From Vanessa cardui (taxonomy: Eukaryota; Arthropoda; Insecta; Lepidoptera; Nymphalidae), in assembly GCF_905220365.1 (NCBI RefSeq), contig NC_061153.1, positions 7,708,001 to 7,772,000 of the forward strand: a stretch of DNA of 64,000 nucleotides. Reading direction: 5' to 3'. The translations under genes and the position numbers were made by a program. Positions 33,644 to 45,184 of this stretch are shown piece after piece (within the stretch, counting starts at the first letter, position 1; each line of letters opens with the position of its first letter). The notes under the pieces are model-generated. The model was not told the DNA's origin and did no database searches. It saw only the letters and a list, made by a program, of their open reading frames with translations.

Positions 33644-34760
33644 CTACATTTATTGACATATCCTAGAAAGGCTTCGTTTTGATTCCACTGCTTCATACCA
33701 TATAGGTCGTATAATTTATTTCTGCTTTTATATATACCAATAGTAGCCCAGTCACTAAACTTCAATTTTGTATTATTATAAAATGATTTCATTTTGAATA
33801 TTTTATTAAATTCTGTTAATATTAATTCAAAAAATTAATTATAAAGTTCATTTGGATCTTGTGTTGTTACATCTAAATAAGCTAATTTACACGCCACAAT
33901 ATCTTTAAAACAGTTTACTTTATGGGCCTGTACATTATTTTTTTTTAATGAATAATTTCTTTGTGTTCTAAAGAAAACTTCTGACCACAGTGATCAGAAT
34001 AAATAATATTATTAAATTATTTATAATTGAAAATTAATATATTTCACAGTCACAAAACACATTGTCAATACACGTAGAAGTATCGTTGGTTATTCGTGTT
34101 GGTTCATTAACTCGGTGCGTTAAATTAAATGACCTAAACAATGTGACTAATCGAACACTCAGCGAAGTTTCTTTTAATAAGTCGACGTTAAAGTCGCCAC
34201 ATACAATTATATATTTATTACTTTCGCTTATCTTTTTAAGAACATCCTCCATAGTGGTCTCAAATAAGCTAAAATCTCCCGATGGGGGCCGGTACATGCA
34301 TACTAATACTAATGTACTGCGGAATTTCCACGCAGGATAATTCGATAGTACGTTCGACAGAGAGAGCCACAATATCTTTTCGAGATTTACAAACGATATC
34401 ATTCCGTACTAATATTAATGAGCCACCGCGAATAGCATTCCCTCTCACGAATGTACTTGATAATTTAAAGTTTGGGATATTAAATATGTCAAAACTTTTA
34501 ATCCAATGATCTGTGAAACAAAATACATGAGTTTTGTAATATTCTGAAAATAATTCTATTTCATGATCTTTGCCACCTATGCCCTGTATATTTTGATGTA
34601 TAATATTTAAGTAAGAGGGCATAGGTTTTGTCATTTTATTTAGTTTAAACTATGAATTTTAATATCCTTACTTTTGTCAGTGTTAATGTAAATTAGGTTA
34701 TTATTTTTATTATATATATGATCCTTGGTAACATTACACATAGAATAATTATTAATATTG
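33644..34760 (-). pseudogene. LINE-Z endonuclease and 5' region (piece 5)
   Basis: The minus strand holds the 5' part of LINE-Z ORF2. An AP-endonuclease opens at MTKPMPSYLNIIHQNIQG (34634), with FTDHWIKSF, RGGSLILVRNDI, then after one frame change near 34300-34400 RPPSGDFSLFE, VCGDFNVDLLKE and a final conserved stretch near TCIDNVF. Below 34034 the linker to RT is eroded but keeps SDWATIGIYKSRNK. Upstream of 34634 a short frame (YNKNNNLIYINTDKSK) looks like the end of ORF1. The piece is cut on the left by Gypsy-1 and on the right by BEL (duplication TGAGC at 34761-34765). Confidence 0.78.
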
Positions 34761-34765
34761 TGAGC

Positions 34766-35032
34766 TGAACGGGCTAGTTAGCACACGTTCACTTAATTCG
34801 TCAGATGTCAGATGTCAGGTAGATCGGAGAGCAATCGGGGTTGTCGTCAAGCAAAGAAAACAATATGTTTGTCAAGCCAACCGATACTACGGAGCGTCTT
34901 TATTACACTGAAAGTACATAATTATAAAATGTAATAACATAATTATCGTAACTGGGTCATACGAATTGTGTGTAATACGAATCGTCAAGTGTCAAAGACC
35001 TTACAGGCACGTGTACAGCGCTAGCTTGTACA
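34766..35032 (-). repeat. BEL 3' LTR
   Basis: A 267-bp LTR reading TGTACAAGC...CCGTTCA on the minus strand. Compared with the 5' LTR it has five additional bases and one substitution. It is flanked on its outer side by the target duplication TGAGC. Confidence 0.93.
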
Positions 35033-35103
35033 TATTTCCAACTACAAAAAGAGAAAAAATAAGTAAACAAAAATAAGCAATTATCTAAAATTAAAGATAC
35101 ACA

Positions 35104-37018
35104 TTAGTTATTTAAGTCCCCAGTGCTCGCATTAAGATTAAAGTGGATTTTCCTCGGGATGGTGGGTGATGTCGCAGTGTCGACACTCGTTGTAGAGCCT
35201 CGTGTCGCTGTACTTGCGGCTGTCATTCTCGGGATCGGCGAAGAAGACGGCGGGGGCGACGACACTATCTCGTCTAATGTAATGTCATTGTTTGGGTTGA
35301 CCTCACTAGGTTTCCATTCACATCTTGGCCTCAGATTAAAATATGCGAGTGTGAGCAGCAACGTCGTCATCAAAAATAAAATTGTATAAATTACAATATA
35401 ATGTGTAGAGCCACGGGTTTCAAATTTCTTCAAGTCTGACCGCTTCAAATCGTCTATGTTTTTCTTTATTGATGTAAACAATTGTTCATGGTTCTCAGCG
35501 GTGAAATTGTGAGGCAATGATATGTTCATGAACTCGTTCAGCGTAGATATAACTGGTACATTGATGTGAGTCGTAGGTTGAATGTACATCTGATTGACAT
35601 AGTCATGTTGAGCGTGAATTGTAAAGGATTCACCTCTAATAGTACAACCATGGTCAAGGCCGATTACTCCATTATCACGTAAATGTTTCATTGTTACATT
35701 ATTCGGACATATGATTCGTATGGCGCATTCGGTGCAGCAAGAAAACATCCATGTGTCACGAGCGTGTAATTTAATCCATCTGTCGGTGCATACTTTCGCT
35801 TCTGACCTACAGTATGGTTTGTTTTCATTGCTAATCTGTAGTTTCATATTACAGAGCGATTGTTCAACTTGCATTGCATACAGGATGGTTCAATGGACAT
35901 AACATTTGTTTATGTGTCTGTCGTATGCACATATTTGTATCCTTTTCTGTCATGGGTATTATTGTGTCCTTTCTCACGTTGACAGCGAGATATTTTGTTT
36001 CCGTGGAAGTATAGATGACTTTGTCTCCTCTTCGTTGAGGGATATCGATGACGTCATTCAATTCAAATTGATCTCTGTTTAGCAGGGGAATCTTGATTTC
36101 CATTATCAGGAATCTCCTAGTCACTTTAGCTCGTACTTGTAAGAGACCGTAGAGATCTCGAAAATTGTCAGTTGGAACAACAACATCATCCTGTAGATGG
36201 CCGGATATTACATTTAATTGTTGCGTAAGTTCTGCCGGAGTTAATAAGTGTATGTTCAGGCGGCCATTATAAATATCGGTCACGATGTCAAACAGAGTGT
36301 CCTGCGTACGCCGAAGGTTGGAGATAATCACATCAACAGATATTAAAGATGACAGTAGATGGAATGACTGTAGAGTGCTTTGTCGTTCTTTTTCGACTTG
36401 GTGCATCTCAGTAGACATTACTCGCAGATTTTTGTAGATATGCTCAAATTGAGTGTTCATAATTTGTTCGTTTCTTTTCAGGATATTATTCTCCGCTTCG
36501 ATCAATGATGTTTGGTTTTTAAATAGCTTAAGTAAATGATCTTCTCGCTCTTTTACGGTTTCAATATCCTTCTCGTATCTTCGAGCAAATGTGTCATCCA
36601 AGACCCCAAACAGGGTGTTAGCTAGGTAACCGACCCCGTTGATTAAGCCTCTCTTGTTTTGTTGCAGGATGTGATGTTGGTTCGTCAGCAATTCGTTATA
36701 GTGTCGAAGTTCATCGAGCTCGTGAGCGAATTGCGTCACAACAGGTGCACATGAGTGATCGTTGTTGCAGGTTTTGTTTACCGAGTAGATATATTTTTCA
36801 ACGGCGGTAATACTATGCCAATATGTTGTTATGTTGTAGTAGGCAATAAGTTTCCATTTGTCCTGTATGATTCGTACGTCAGAGATTTTGTCAAAGAACA
36901 ATGTGTTATTGTTCAAGCTTTTGATGTAGACATTTGCTTCAGTCGTAGATGTTAAAAGCATCAGCAGGAAAAGTACCATGTTCATCAGTGTAGTTGGCAG
37001 ACCTCGATTTTTTCGCAA
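35104..37018 (-). pseudogene. BEL env-like glycoprotein gene, split by one frameshift
   Basis: Two overlapping frames downstream of integrase encode an envelope-like protein, as in errantiviruses and some BEL elements. The first (37018-35864, 384 codons) begins with a hydrophobic signal-like segment near residues 12-28 and holds several N-glycosylation sites, a basic site followed by a Gly-rich hydrophobic stretch (RGLINGVG) resembling the fusion-peptide region of baculovirus F-like proteins, and a long helical part. The second (35874-35104, 256 codons) is Cys-rich, with a membrane-spanning segment near residues 158-178 and a Ser/Thr/Pro-rich cytoplasmic tail. A one-base shift near 35870 separates them, so no whole protein is made. 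Homology to F proteins is inferred from layout and motif only. Confidence 0.75.
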
Positions 37019-38025
37019 TGTGGTGTCGAGGTGTCATTTTTCTTCGGTTCGTCATTTTCCAAAGTGATTTTTGAGAAGTCATGTTCATTGTTTACCGGAA
37101 GTGGAACCAACTTGATTATGGGTCGTTTTATTTCTCCACTCTTCGTACGTAGCGTCACGACTCTGATGTGCCCATCCGTTCCTGGATGAACGTCAATCAC
37201 TCGACCCATAGCCCATTTCGTCGGTGGCAGGTTCTCTTCTTTGATGAGAACAATGTCATTAACCTTCATATTTTCTTGAGGATGCTTCCATTTCGAACGA
37301 ATTTGTAGGTGTTGTAAATAGTCGGACGACCATTTTCGCCAAAAGTCACGATGTATTTTCTCAGTGAGCTGCCATCTCGTCTTGATACAACGTTCGTCAA
37401 AGTCAGTCAGCGGCGGGGATAAAAGTGGTCCTCCTACTAAGAAATGTCCTGGAGTTAAAAAGCTGTCGTCCTTGTTCTCCGTCAGTGCACACAACGGCCG
37501 AAAGTTCAGACACGCTTCTATTTGATTGAGTAACGTTGTAAACTCCTCAAACGTCAGTTTTTGCTCTCCCAAAACTCGTTTAAGATGGTGTTTAGTACTT
37601 TTTACCGCCGCTTCCCACAATCCGCCAGCGCTTGGCCATGCGGGTGTATTAAAGTGCCAAGTGACACCCATCTCGGCAACTTCAGATAGAAAGTCATTGT
37701 TGCTTGCAACACTTCTTTGTATTCCTTTTTCAAAAGGCGTGATGCACCGACAAAGTTCGTGCCGTTGTCACTGTACATGTGCTTTGGGGTTCCCCTTCTT
37801 GCACACATACGTTTGAAGGCTGCTAGGAACGACGGTGTGCTCAGGTCAGAGACAAGCTCGAGATGTATTGCCTTGGTAGAGAAGCAAACAAACACAGCGA
37901 TATAACCACGAGTGGTTTTTATTCCTCGTCCCTTATTCGCTTTCAATTCCACTTGGCCGGTGAAATCAACCCCTGTGTGCGTGAAAGCTCGGGACGGCGT
38001 CACTCTGGGCTCGGGTAGGTTAGCC
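36985..38025 (-). pseudogene. BEL integrase, 3' part (left arm)
   Basis: Two frames cover the integrase core and C-terminus: VDFTGQVEL (first catalytic Asp), YSDNGTNFVGA (second Asp) in 38003-37602, and after a one-base shift GGLWEAAVKS (catalytic Glu), CLNFRPLCAL and the BEL-type tail (LPPTKWAMGRV, IKLVPLP) in 37671-36985. The N-terminal zinc part is absent on this side: BEL similarity stops at 38025, the left edge of the duplication spacer. The end of integrase overlaps the env frame by 34 bases. Confidence 0.85.
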
Positions 38026-38102
38026 GTTATAAGTTTATCCTTACTTCTAGTGCATATACAATGATTATCACTGATTTTATCAAAGTGATCAAAGTTTTAA
38101 AT
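38026..38102 (-). mobile_element. Fragment of a LINE RT C-terminus at the duplication centre
   Basis: About 70 bp match 19711-19780 closely (LINE-Z-family RT end, DNHCICTRSKDKL on the minus strand). It abuts BEL sequence at 38103. Together with the LINE 3' end at 45026-45184 it appears to be one half of a LINE insertion that once sat in the BEL element at FEELI. Confidence 0.8.
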
Positions 38103-39689
38103 TAATTATTAAATTAATAAACATAGTTCAATAAAGCATATTGTGCGAGTGATAGCTCGCGTTTTACGTTTCATAACAAACGTACGTAACGTGTTGACGC
38201 ATCAAAACAATAGTGACAGGGCAACGTACTTAACTGCAAAGGAAATTGAATATGCCTCCGGACTTGTAATTAGAGCCGTACAAATGCAAGAATTTCATTC
38301 GGAAATAACGCAACTAAAACAAAATGGAAAGGTGCACTCAAAAAGTAATTTATTAACATTGACGCCTTATTTGGATGACAAAAATATTTTACGAGTTGGA
38401 GGGAGACTTCGACATTCGCATTTATCGGAAACTGCAAAACACCCGATGATCATACCTAAGGACTCGAGACTGACAGAACTTTTGATCAAAGAAGCTCAAT
38501 TGCAAACACTGCATGGTGGACCAAGTCTTACCTTGACATATCTGAGACAAAGATACTGGGTTTTAGGGGGCAACCGCACAGTTAAAAAATACCTGAGAAA
38601 TTGTGTGAAGTGTACTCGCTTCAGGAGCCACAACCAACACCAAATAATGGCTAACCTACCCGAGCCCAGAGTGACGCCGTCCCGAGCTTTCACGCACACA
38701 GGGGTTGATTTCACCGGCCAAGTGGAATTGAAAGCGAATAAGGGACGAGGAATAAAAACCACTCGTGGTTATATCGCTGTGTTTGTTTGCTTCTCTACCA
38801 AGGCAATACATCTCGAGCTTGTCTCTGACCTGAGCACACCGTCGTTCCTAGCAGCCTTCAAACGTATGTGTGCAAGAAGGGGAACCCCAAAGCACATGTA
38901 CAGTGACAACGGCACGAACTTTGTCGGTGCATCACGCCTTTTGAAAAAGGAATACAAAGAAGTGTTGCAAGCAACAATGACTTTCTATCTGAAGTTGCCG
39001 AGATGGGTGTCACTTGGCACTTTAATACACCCGCATGGCCAAGCGCTGGCGGATTGTGGGAAGCGGCGGTAAAAAGTACTAAACACCATCTTAAACGAGT
39101 TTTGGGAGAGCAAAAACTGACGTTTGAGGAGTTTACAACGTTACTCAATCAAATAGAAGCGTGTCTGAACTTTCGGCCGTTGTGTGCACTGACGGAGAAC
39201 AAGGACGACAGCTTTTTAACTCCAGGACATTTCTTAGTAGGAGGACCACTTTTATCCCCGCCGCTGACTGACTTTGACGAACGTTGTATCAAGACGAGAT
39301 GGCAGCTCACTGAGAAAATACATCGTGACTTTTGGCGAAAATGGTCGTCCGACTATTTACAACACCTACAAATTCGTTCGAAATGGAAGCATCCTCAAGA
39401 AAATATGAAGGTTAATGACATTGTTCTCATCAAAGAAGAGAACCTGCCACCGACGAAATGGGCTATGGGTCGAGTGATTGACGTTCATCCAGGAACGGAT
39501 GGGCACATCAGAGTCGTGACGCTACGTACGAAGAGTGGAGAAATAAAACGACCCATAATCAAGTTGGTTCCACTTCCGGTAAACAATGAACATGACTTCT
39601 CAAAAATCACTTTGGAAAATGACGAACCGAAGAAAAATGACACCTCGACACCACATTGCGAAAAAATCGAGGTCTGCCAACTACACTGA
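38103..39689 (+). pseudogene. BEL integrase (spacer and right arm)
   Basis: The plus strand carries the BEL integrase with its N-terminal part: VRVIARVLRFITNV, the zinc-binding region (LHGGPSLTLTYLRQRYW, CVKCTRF), then the core (GVDFTG, YSDNGTNFVGA) in the frame ending 39072. After the same one-base shift as in the left arm comes GGLWEAAVKS and the C-terminus to 39689. The portion from 38649 on is the reverse complement of the left arm; 38103-38648 is found only here. The first codons continue the BEL pol frame that ends FEELI at 45185. Confidence 0.88.
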
Positions 39690-41570
39690 TGAACATGGTA
39701 CTTTTCCTGCTGATGCTTTTAACATCTACGACTGAAGCAAATGTCTACATCAAAAGCTTGAACAATAACACATTGTTCTTTGACAAAATCTCTGACGTAC
39801 GAATCATACAGGACAAATGGAAACTTATTGCCTACTACAACATAACAACATATTGGCATAGTATTACCGCCGTTGAAAAATATATCTACTCGGTAAACAA
39901 AACCTGCAACAACGATCACTCATGTGCACCTGTTGTGACGCAATTCGCTCACGAGCTCGATGAACTTCGACACTATAACGAATTGCTGACGAACCAACAT
40001 CACATCCTGCAACAAAACAAGAGAGGCTTAATCAACGGGGTCGGTTACCTAGCTAACACCCTGTTTGGGGTCTTGGATGACACATTTGCTCGAAGATACG
40101 AGAAGGATATTGAAACCGTAAAAGAGCGAGAAGATCATTTACTTAAGCTATTTAAAAACCAAACATCATTGATCGAAGCGGAGAATAATATCCTGAAAAG
40201 AAACGAACAAATTATGAACACTCAATTTGAGCATATCTACAAAAATCTGCGAGTAATGTCTACTGAGATGCACCAAGTCGAAAAAGAACGACAAAGCACT
40301 CTACAGTCATTCCATCTACTGTCATCTTTAATATCTGTTGATGTGATTATCTCCAACCTTCGGCGTACGCAGGACACTCTGTTTGACATCGTGACCGATA
40401 TTTATAATGGCCGCCTGAACATACACTTATTAACTCCGGCAGAACTTACGCAACAATTAAATGTAATATCCGGCCATCTACAGGATGATGTTGTTGTTCC
40501 AACTGACAATTTTCGAGATCTCTACGGTCTCTTACAAGTACGAGCTAAAGTGACTAGGAGATTCCTGATAATGGAAATCAAGATTCCCCTGCTAAACAGA
40601 GATCAATTTGAATTGAATGACGTCATCGATATCCCTCAACGAAGAGGAGACAAAGTCATCTATACTTCCACGGAAACAAAATATCTCGCTGTCAACGTGA
40701 GAAAGGACACAATAATACCCATGACAGAAAAGGATACAAATATGTGCATACGACAGACACATAAACAAATGTTATGTCCATTGAACCATCCTGTATGCAA
40801 TGCAAGTTGAACAATCGCTCTGTAATATGAAACTACAGATTAGCAATGAAAACAAACCATACTGTAGGTCAGAAGCGAAAGTATGCACCGACAGATGGAT
40901 TAAATTACACGCTCGTGACACATGGATGTTTTCTTGCTGCACCGAATGCGCCATACGAATCATATGTCCGAATAATGTAACAATGAAACATTTACGTGAT
41001 AATGGAGTAATCGGCCTTGACCATGGTTGTACTATTAGAGGTGAATCCTTTACAATTCACGCTCAACATGACTATGTCAATCAGATGTACATTCAACCTA
41101 CGACTCACATCAATGTACCAGTTATATCTACGCTGAACGAGTTCATGAACATATCATTGCCTCACAATTTCACCGCTGAGAACCATGAACAATTGTTTAC
41201 ATCAATAAAGAAAAACATAGACGATTTGAAGCGGTCAGACTTGAAGAAATTTGAAACCCGTGGCTCTACACATTATATTGTAATTTATACAATTTTATTT
41301 TTGATGACGACGTTGCTGCTCACACTCGCATATTTTAATCTGAGGCCAAGATGTGAATGGAAACCTAGTGAGGTCAACCCAAACAATGACATTACATTAG
41401 ACGAGATAGTGTCGTCGCCCCCGCCGTCTTCTTCGCCGATCCCGAGAATGACAGCCGCAAGTACAGCGACACGAGGCTCTACAACGAGTGTCGACACTGC
41501 GACATCACCCACCATCCCGAGGAAAATCCACTTTAATCTTAATGCGAGCACTGGGGACTTAAATAACTAA
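39656..41570 (+). pseudogene. BEL env-like gene, right-arm copy
   Basis: An exact translated copy of the env-like gene at 35104-37018, on the plus strand, in two frames (39656-40810 and 40800-41570) separated by the same one-base shift. The shared lesion shows that the gene was already broken before the segment was duplicated. Confidence 0.8.
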
Positions 41571-41641
41571 TGTGTATCTTTAATTTTAGATAATTGCTTA
41601 TTTTTGTTTACTTATTTTTTCTCTTTTTGTAGTTGGAAATA

Positions 41642-41908
41642 TGTACAAGCTAGCGCTGTACACGTGCCTGTAAGGTCTTTGACACTTGACGATTCGTATT
41701 ACACACAATTCGTATGACCCAGTTACGATAATTATGTTATTACATTTTATAATTATGTACTTTCAGTGTAATAAAGACGCTCCGTAGTATCGGTTGGCTT
41801 GACAAACATATTGTTTTCTTTGCTTGACGACAACCCCGATTGCTCTCCGATCTACCTGACATCTGACATCTGACGAATTAAGTGAACGTGTGCTAACTAG
41901 CCCGTTCA
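41642..41908 (+). repeat. BEL 3' LTR, right-arm copy
   Basis: Reverse complement of the LTR at 34766-35032, again followed by GCTCA, the inverted form of the target duplication, and then LINE-Z sequence. Confidence 0.93.
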
Positions 41909-41913
41909 GCTCA

Positions 41914-43030
41914 CAATATTAATAATTATTCTATGTGTAATGTTACCAAGGATCATATATATAATAAAAATAATAACCTAATTTACATTAACACTGACAA
42001 AAGTAAGGATATTAAAATTCATAGTTTAAACTAAATAAAATGACAAAACCTATGCCCTCTTACTTAAATATTATACATCAAAATATACAGGGCATAGGTG
42101 GCAAAGATCATGAAATAGAATTATTTTCAGAATATTACAAAACTCATGTATTTTGTTTCACAGATCATTGGATTAAAAGTTTTGACATATTTAATATCCC
42201 AAACTTTAAATTATCAAGTACATTCGTGAGAGGGAATGCTATTCGCGGTGGCTCATTAATATTAGTACGGAATGATATCGTTTGTAAATCTCGAAAAGAT
42301 ATTGTGGCTCTCTCTGTCGAACGTACTATCGAATTATCCTGCGTGGAAATTCCGCAGTACATTAGTATTAGTATGCATGTACCGGCCCCCATCGGGAGAT
42401 TTTAGCTTATTTGAGACCACTATGGAGGATGTTCTTAAAAAGATAAGCGAAAGTAATAAATATATAATTGTATGTGGCGACTTTAACGTCGACTTATTAA
42501 AAGAAACTTCGCTGAGTGTTCGATTAGTCACATTGTTTAGGTCATTTAATTTAACGCACCGAGTTAATGAACCAACACGAATAACCAACGATACTTCTAC
42601 GTGTATTGACAATGTGTTTTGTGACTGTGAAATATATTAATTTTCAATTATAAATAATTTAATAATATTATTTATTCTGATCACTGTGGTCAGAAGTTTT
42701 CTTTAGAACACAAAGAAATTATTCATTAAAAAAAAATAATGTACAGGCCCATAAAGTAAACTGTTTTAAAGATATTGTGGCGTGTAAATTAGCTTATTTA
42801 GATGTAACAACACAAGATCCAAATGAACTTTATAATTAATTTTTTGAATTAATATTAACAGAATTTAATAAAATATTCAAAATGAAATCATTTTATAATA
42901 ATACAAAATTGAAGTTTAGTGACTGGGCTACTATTGGTATATATAAAAGCAGAAATAAATTATACGACCTATATGGTATGAAGCAGTGGAATCAAAACGA
43001 AGCCTTTCTAGGATATGTCAATAAATGTAG
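41914..43030 (+). pseudogene. LINE-Z endonuclease piece, right-arm copy
   Basis: Copy of 33644-34760 in reverse orientation. It carries the same frames (42040-42405 and 42272-42640) with the same break. Confidence 0.85.
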
Positions 43031-43047
43031 GAAGTTATGGTTTTAAT

Positions 43048-43488
43048 CAGAGATGTAACGGAGCTTCGATTCCGGTTCCGTTAAGTCGGAACTTCCGATT
43101 ATTATTACACTTTCGGTTCCGACTTCGGTTCCGATACTTTTGTATCGGATGTTAATCGGAGGTCTAACGAAACAAAGCGGGCGGCGCGCGACGGCCTGTG
43201 CTGTGTTTTAGCTTTTGTTCATTTATTGTAATATAACCAAATGTAACACGTTACTTTGGGTTTTAATTTTAATTAAACTTTAATTAATTTCATTAATTTT
43301 ATCTTTTGTTTATTTGGAATTATGCCAATTTTTTTCACAGTTGTATTTTATTTTGTAATAAAAAATTAAAAAGAAAAGAATTGACTATAAATCATGTTTT
43401 ATTTGTCCTTAAACAAACTGACCCTGCCTCCGATTTCGATTCCGATTCCGATTTCGGTTCCGATAAAACTACCTCCGTTACATCCCTG
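43048..43488. mobile_element. hAT-like MITE, right-arm copy
   Basis: Reverse complement of 33186-33626 with the same 8-bp duplications. It arose by the segmental inverted duplication, not by transposition. Confidence 0.88.
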
Positions 43489-43497
43489 GTTTTAATA

Positions 43498-45011
43498 TTA
43501 GCGTATCCGCGCGGTAAATTCCGAGATGTCGGTGGTACCGGGGACGCTAGGATGGAAAAATTCACCGGGAAGAGTTAAAGGCTCGCCGTAAAGAAGTTCG
43601 GCGGCTGAAGACTGTAGGTCCTCTCTGTACGCGCTTCGTATCCCCAACATGACGAGCAGCAGCACCTCGGACCAGTTATGGTCAGCATGGCACGTGATGG
43701 CGGCTTTCAGCTGACGATGAAAGCGTTCCACTAACCCATTGCATGCCGGGTAGTAGGCTGTTGTCCGTTTATGTTGGAAACCTATGGCCTTCGATAGATA
43801 TTGAAACAGTGACGACTCAAATTGTCGTCCACGATCTGTGACAATATCTATCGGGCAACCAAAGCGGGATATCCAACCGGACAAGAGGGCCTTACCAACG
43901 GCTTCTGCCGTGATGTCGGCAATAGGTATTACCTCCGGCCATCGAGTGAATCTATCGACGGCGGTTAGGCAATACCTGAAACCAGAGGAAATGGGTAGTG
44001 GGCCAATCAGGTCAACGTGCACGTGCTTGAAGCGTGCGCGAAGTAAAGAGAACGTGCCCATAGGTGCGGACACGTGTCTACTCACCTTCGCACGCTGGCA
44101 TGGCAGGCAAGCCTGGGACCAGATCTTGCAGTCCTTCCGAATTCCCAGCCATACGAATCTCTCAGTCACCAACCTGGTAGATGCCTTGGCACCAGGGTGA
44201 CTGAGGAAGTGCAGACAGTCGAACACGGGCTTACGGAAATGCTTGGTGACAAACGGCCTGGGAGTCGATGTACTGGTGTCACAGTACAGTGAAACGCGGC
44301 TCCCAGGTAGTCTCAGCTTTTCGAGACGGAGGGACGTCTGTCCCGTGAGATACTCATCAGCTCAGGGTCCGAAAGTTGTGCCCTAGCCAGATCGGCGAGG
44401 CTAATCGGAGACTCCAGTTCCTCAATCCGAGATAAGGCGTCGGCAACGATGTTATCTTTGCCAGAGATATGCCTAATGTCGGTGGTGAACTGGGCGATAT
44501 AATCCAGATGCCTATACTGACGAGGCGAGCAATTTTGTTTCCGTTCGTGGAAAGCAAAACTGATCGGCTTGTGATCAGTATAGACAGTGAAAAGTCTCGC
44601 CTCTAGCACATGCCGCAAGTACTTTATCGCCTCATAGATCGCAAGTAATTCGCGATCGTAAGGTGAGTACTTGGCTTGGGACGGGCTCAGCTTTCGGGAG
44701 AAGTAGGCTAATGGTTGCCAATCGTTCCCGTGACCAACGCGAGCTTGGCATCCAGATCTGGATGAGCAAGCAAGGCTGCGTTGGCTAAGCTTTCCGTGGT
44801 GGCAAGGAAAGCCTTCAGAGCATCGTCGGTGAGGCAGATAGGTGTGGACCCCTTGACTGACCCCGCTAAGATGGAGTTAAGAGGCGCTTGGATTTGGGCG
44901 GCATGCGGTAGAAACCTCCTGTAAAAGTTGGCCATGCCCAAAAATCTCCTCAGCTGCCTAACATCTTTTGGCGGGGGAAAGTCGCGGATGGCTTGAACCT
45001 TCGTATCCAAG
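43498..45011 (-). pseudogene. Gypsy-1 pol fragment (RT end, RNase H, integrase), right-arm copy
   Basis: Minus-strand copy of 31663-33176: RT end (FLGMANFYRRFLP), damaged RNase H (44618-44313) and integrase (44226-43498; DLIGPLP, TDRGRQFES, NGLVERFH). All lesions match those of the left arm. It ends abruptly at 45011 within the RT sequence SGTKPLDTK. Confidence 0.9.
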
Positions 45012-45025
45012 AGAGACAGAGAGAC

Positions 45026-45184
45026 ATGTTAAAAAAGAGTAACTACTGAGTTTCTTGCCGGTTCTTCTCGGTAGAATCTACTTTCCGAACCGGTGGTAGC
45101 TTCACTTAATTGTAAAATGACGATTCAAAAGTGCTTATAAAAGCCTACTTGAATAAAGTTTATTTTGATTTTGATTTTTGATTG
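45026..45184 (+). mobile_element. LINE 3' UTR inside BEL pol
   Basis: The LINE-Z-family 3' end: ATGTTAAAAAAGAGTAACT, TTCTTGCCGG, GAACCGGTGG, ending TTTTGATTTTGATTTTTGATT. It interrupts BEL pol at FEELI. Its missing 5' part is probably the RT fragment at 38026-38102, now displaced by the inverted duplication. AATTAATT-like sequence flanks both halves. Confidence 0.85.

Larger units (their letters stand above)
31663..38025 (+). repeat. Left arm of 6.36-kb inverted duplication
   Basis: This whole segment reappears in reverse complement at 38649-45011. Any left position p pairs with 76674 minus p. It holds the 3' part of Gypsy-1, the MITE, the LINE-Z endonuclease piece, and the 3' half of the BEL element (LTR, env, integrase). 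All reading frames in the arms, sense and antisense, are identical between copies, including shared frameshifts, and I saw no mismatch in the DNA stretches compared by eye. Confidence 0.95.
38649..45011 (-). repeat. Right arm of 6.36-kb inverted duplication
   Basis: Reverse complement of 31663-38025, with the same elements in opposite order and strand. The outer edge is within Gypsy-1 RT (CTTCGTATCCAAG), followed by 14 bases of filler (AGAGACAGAGAGAC) and then LINE 3' UTR sequence. Confidence 0.95.
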
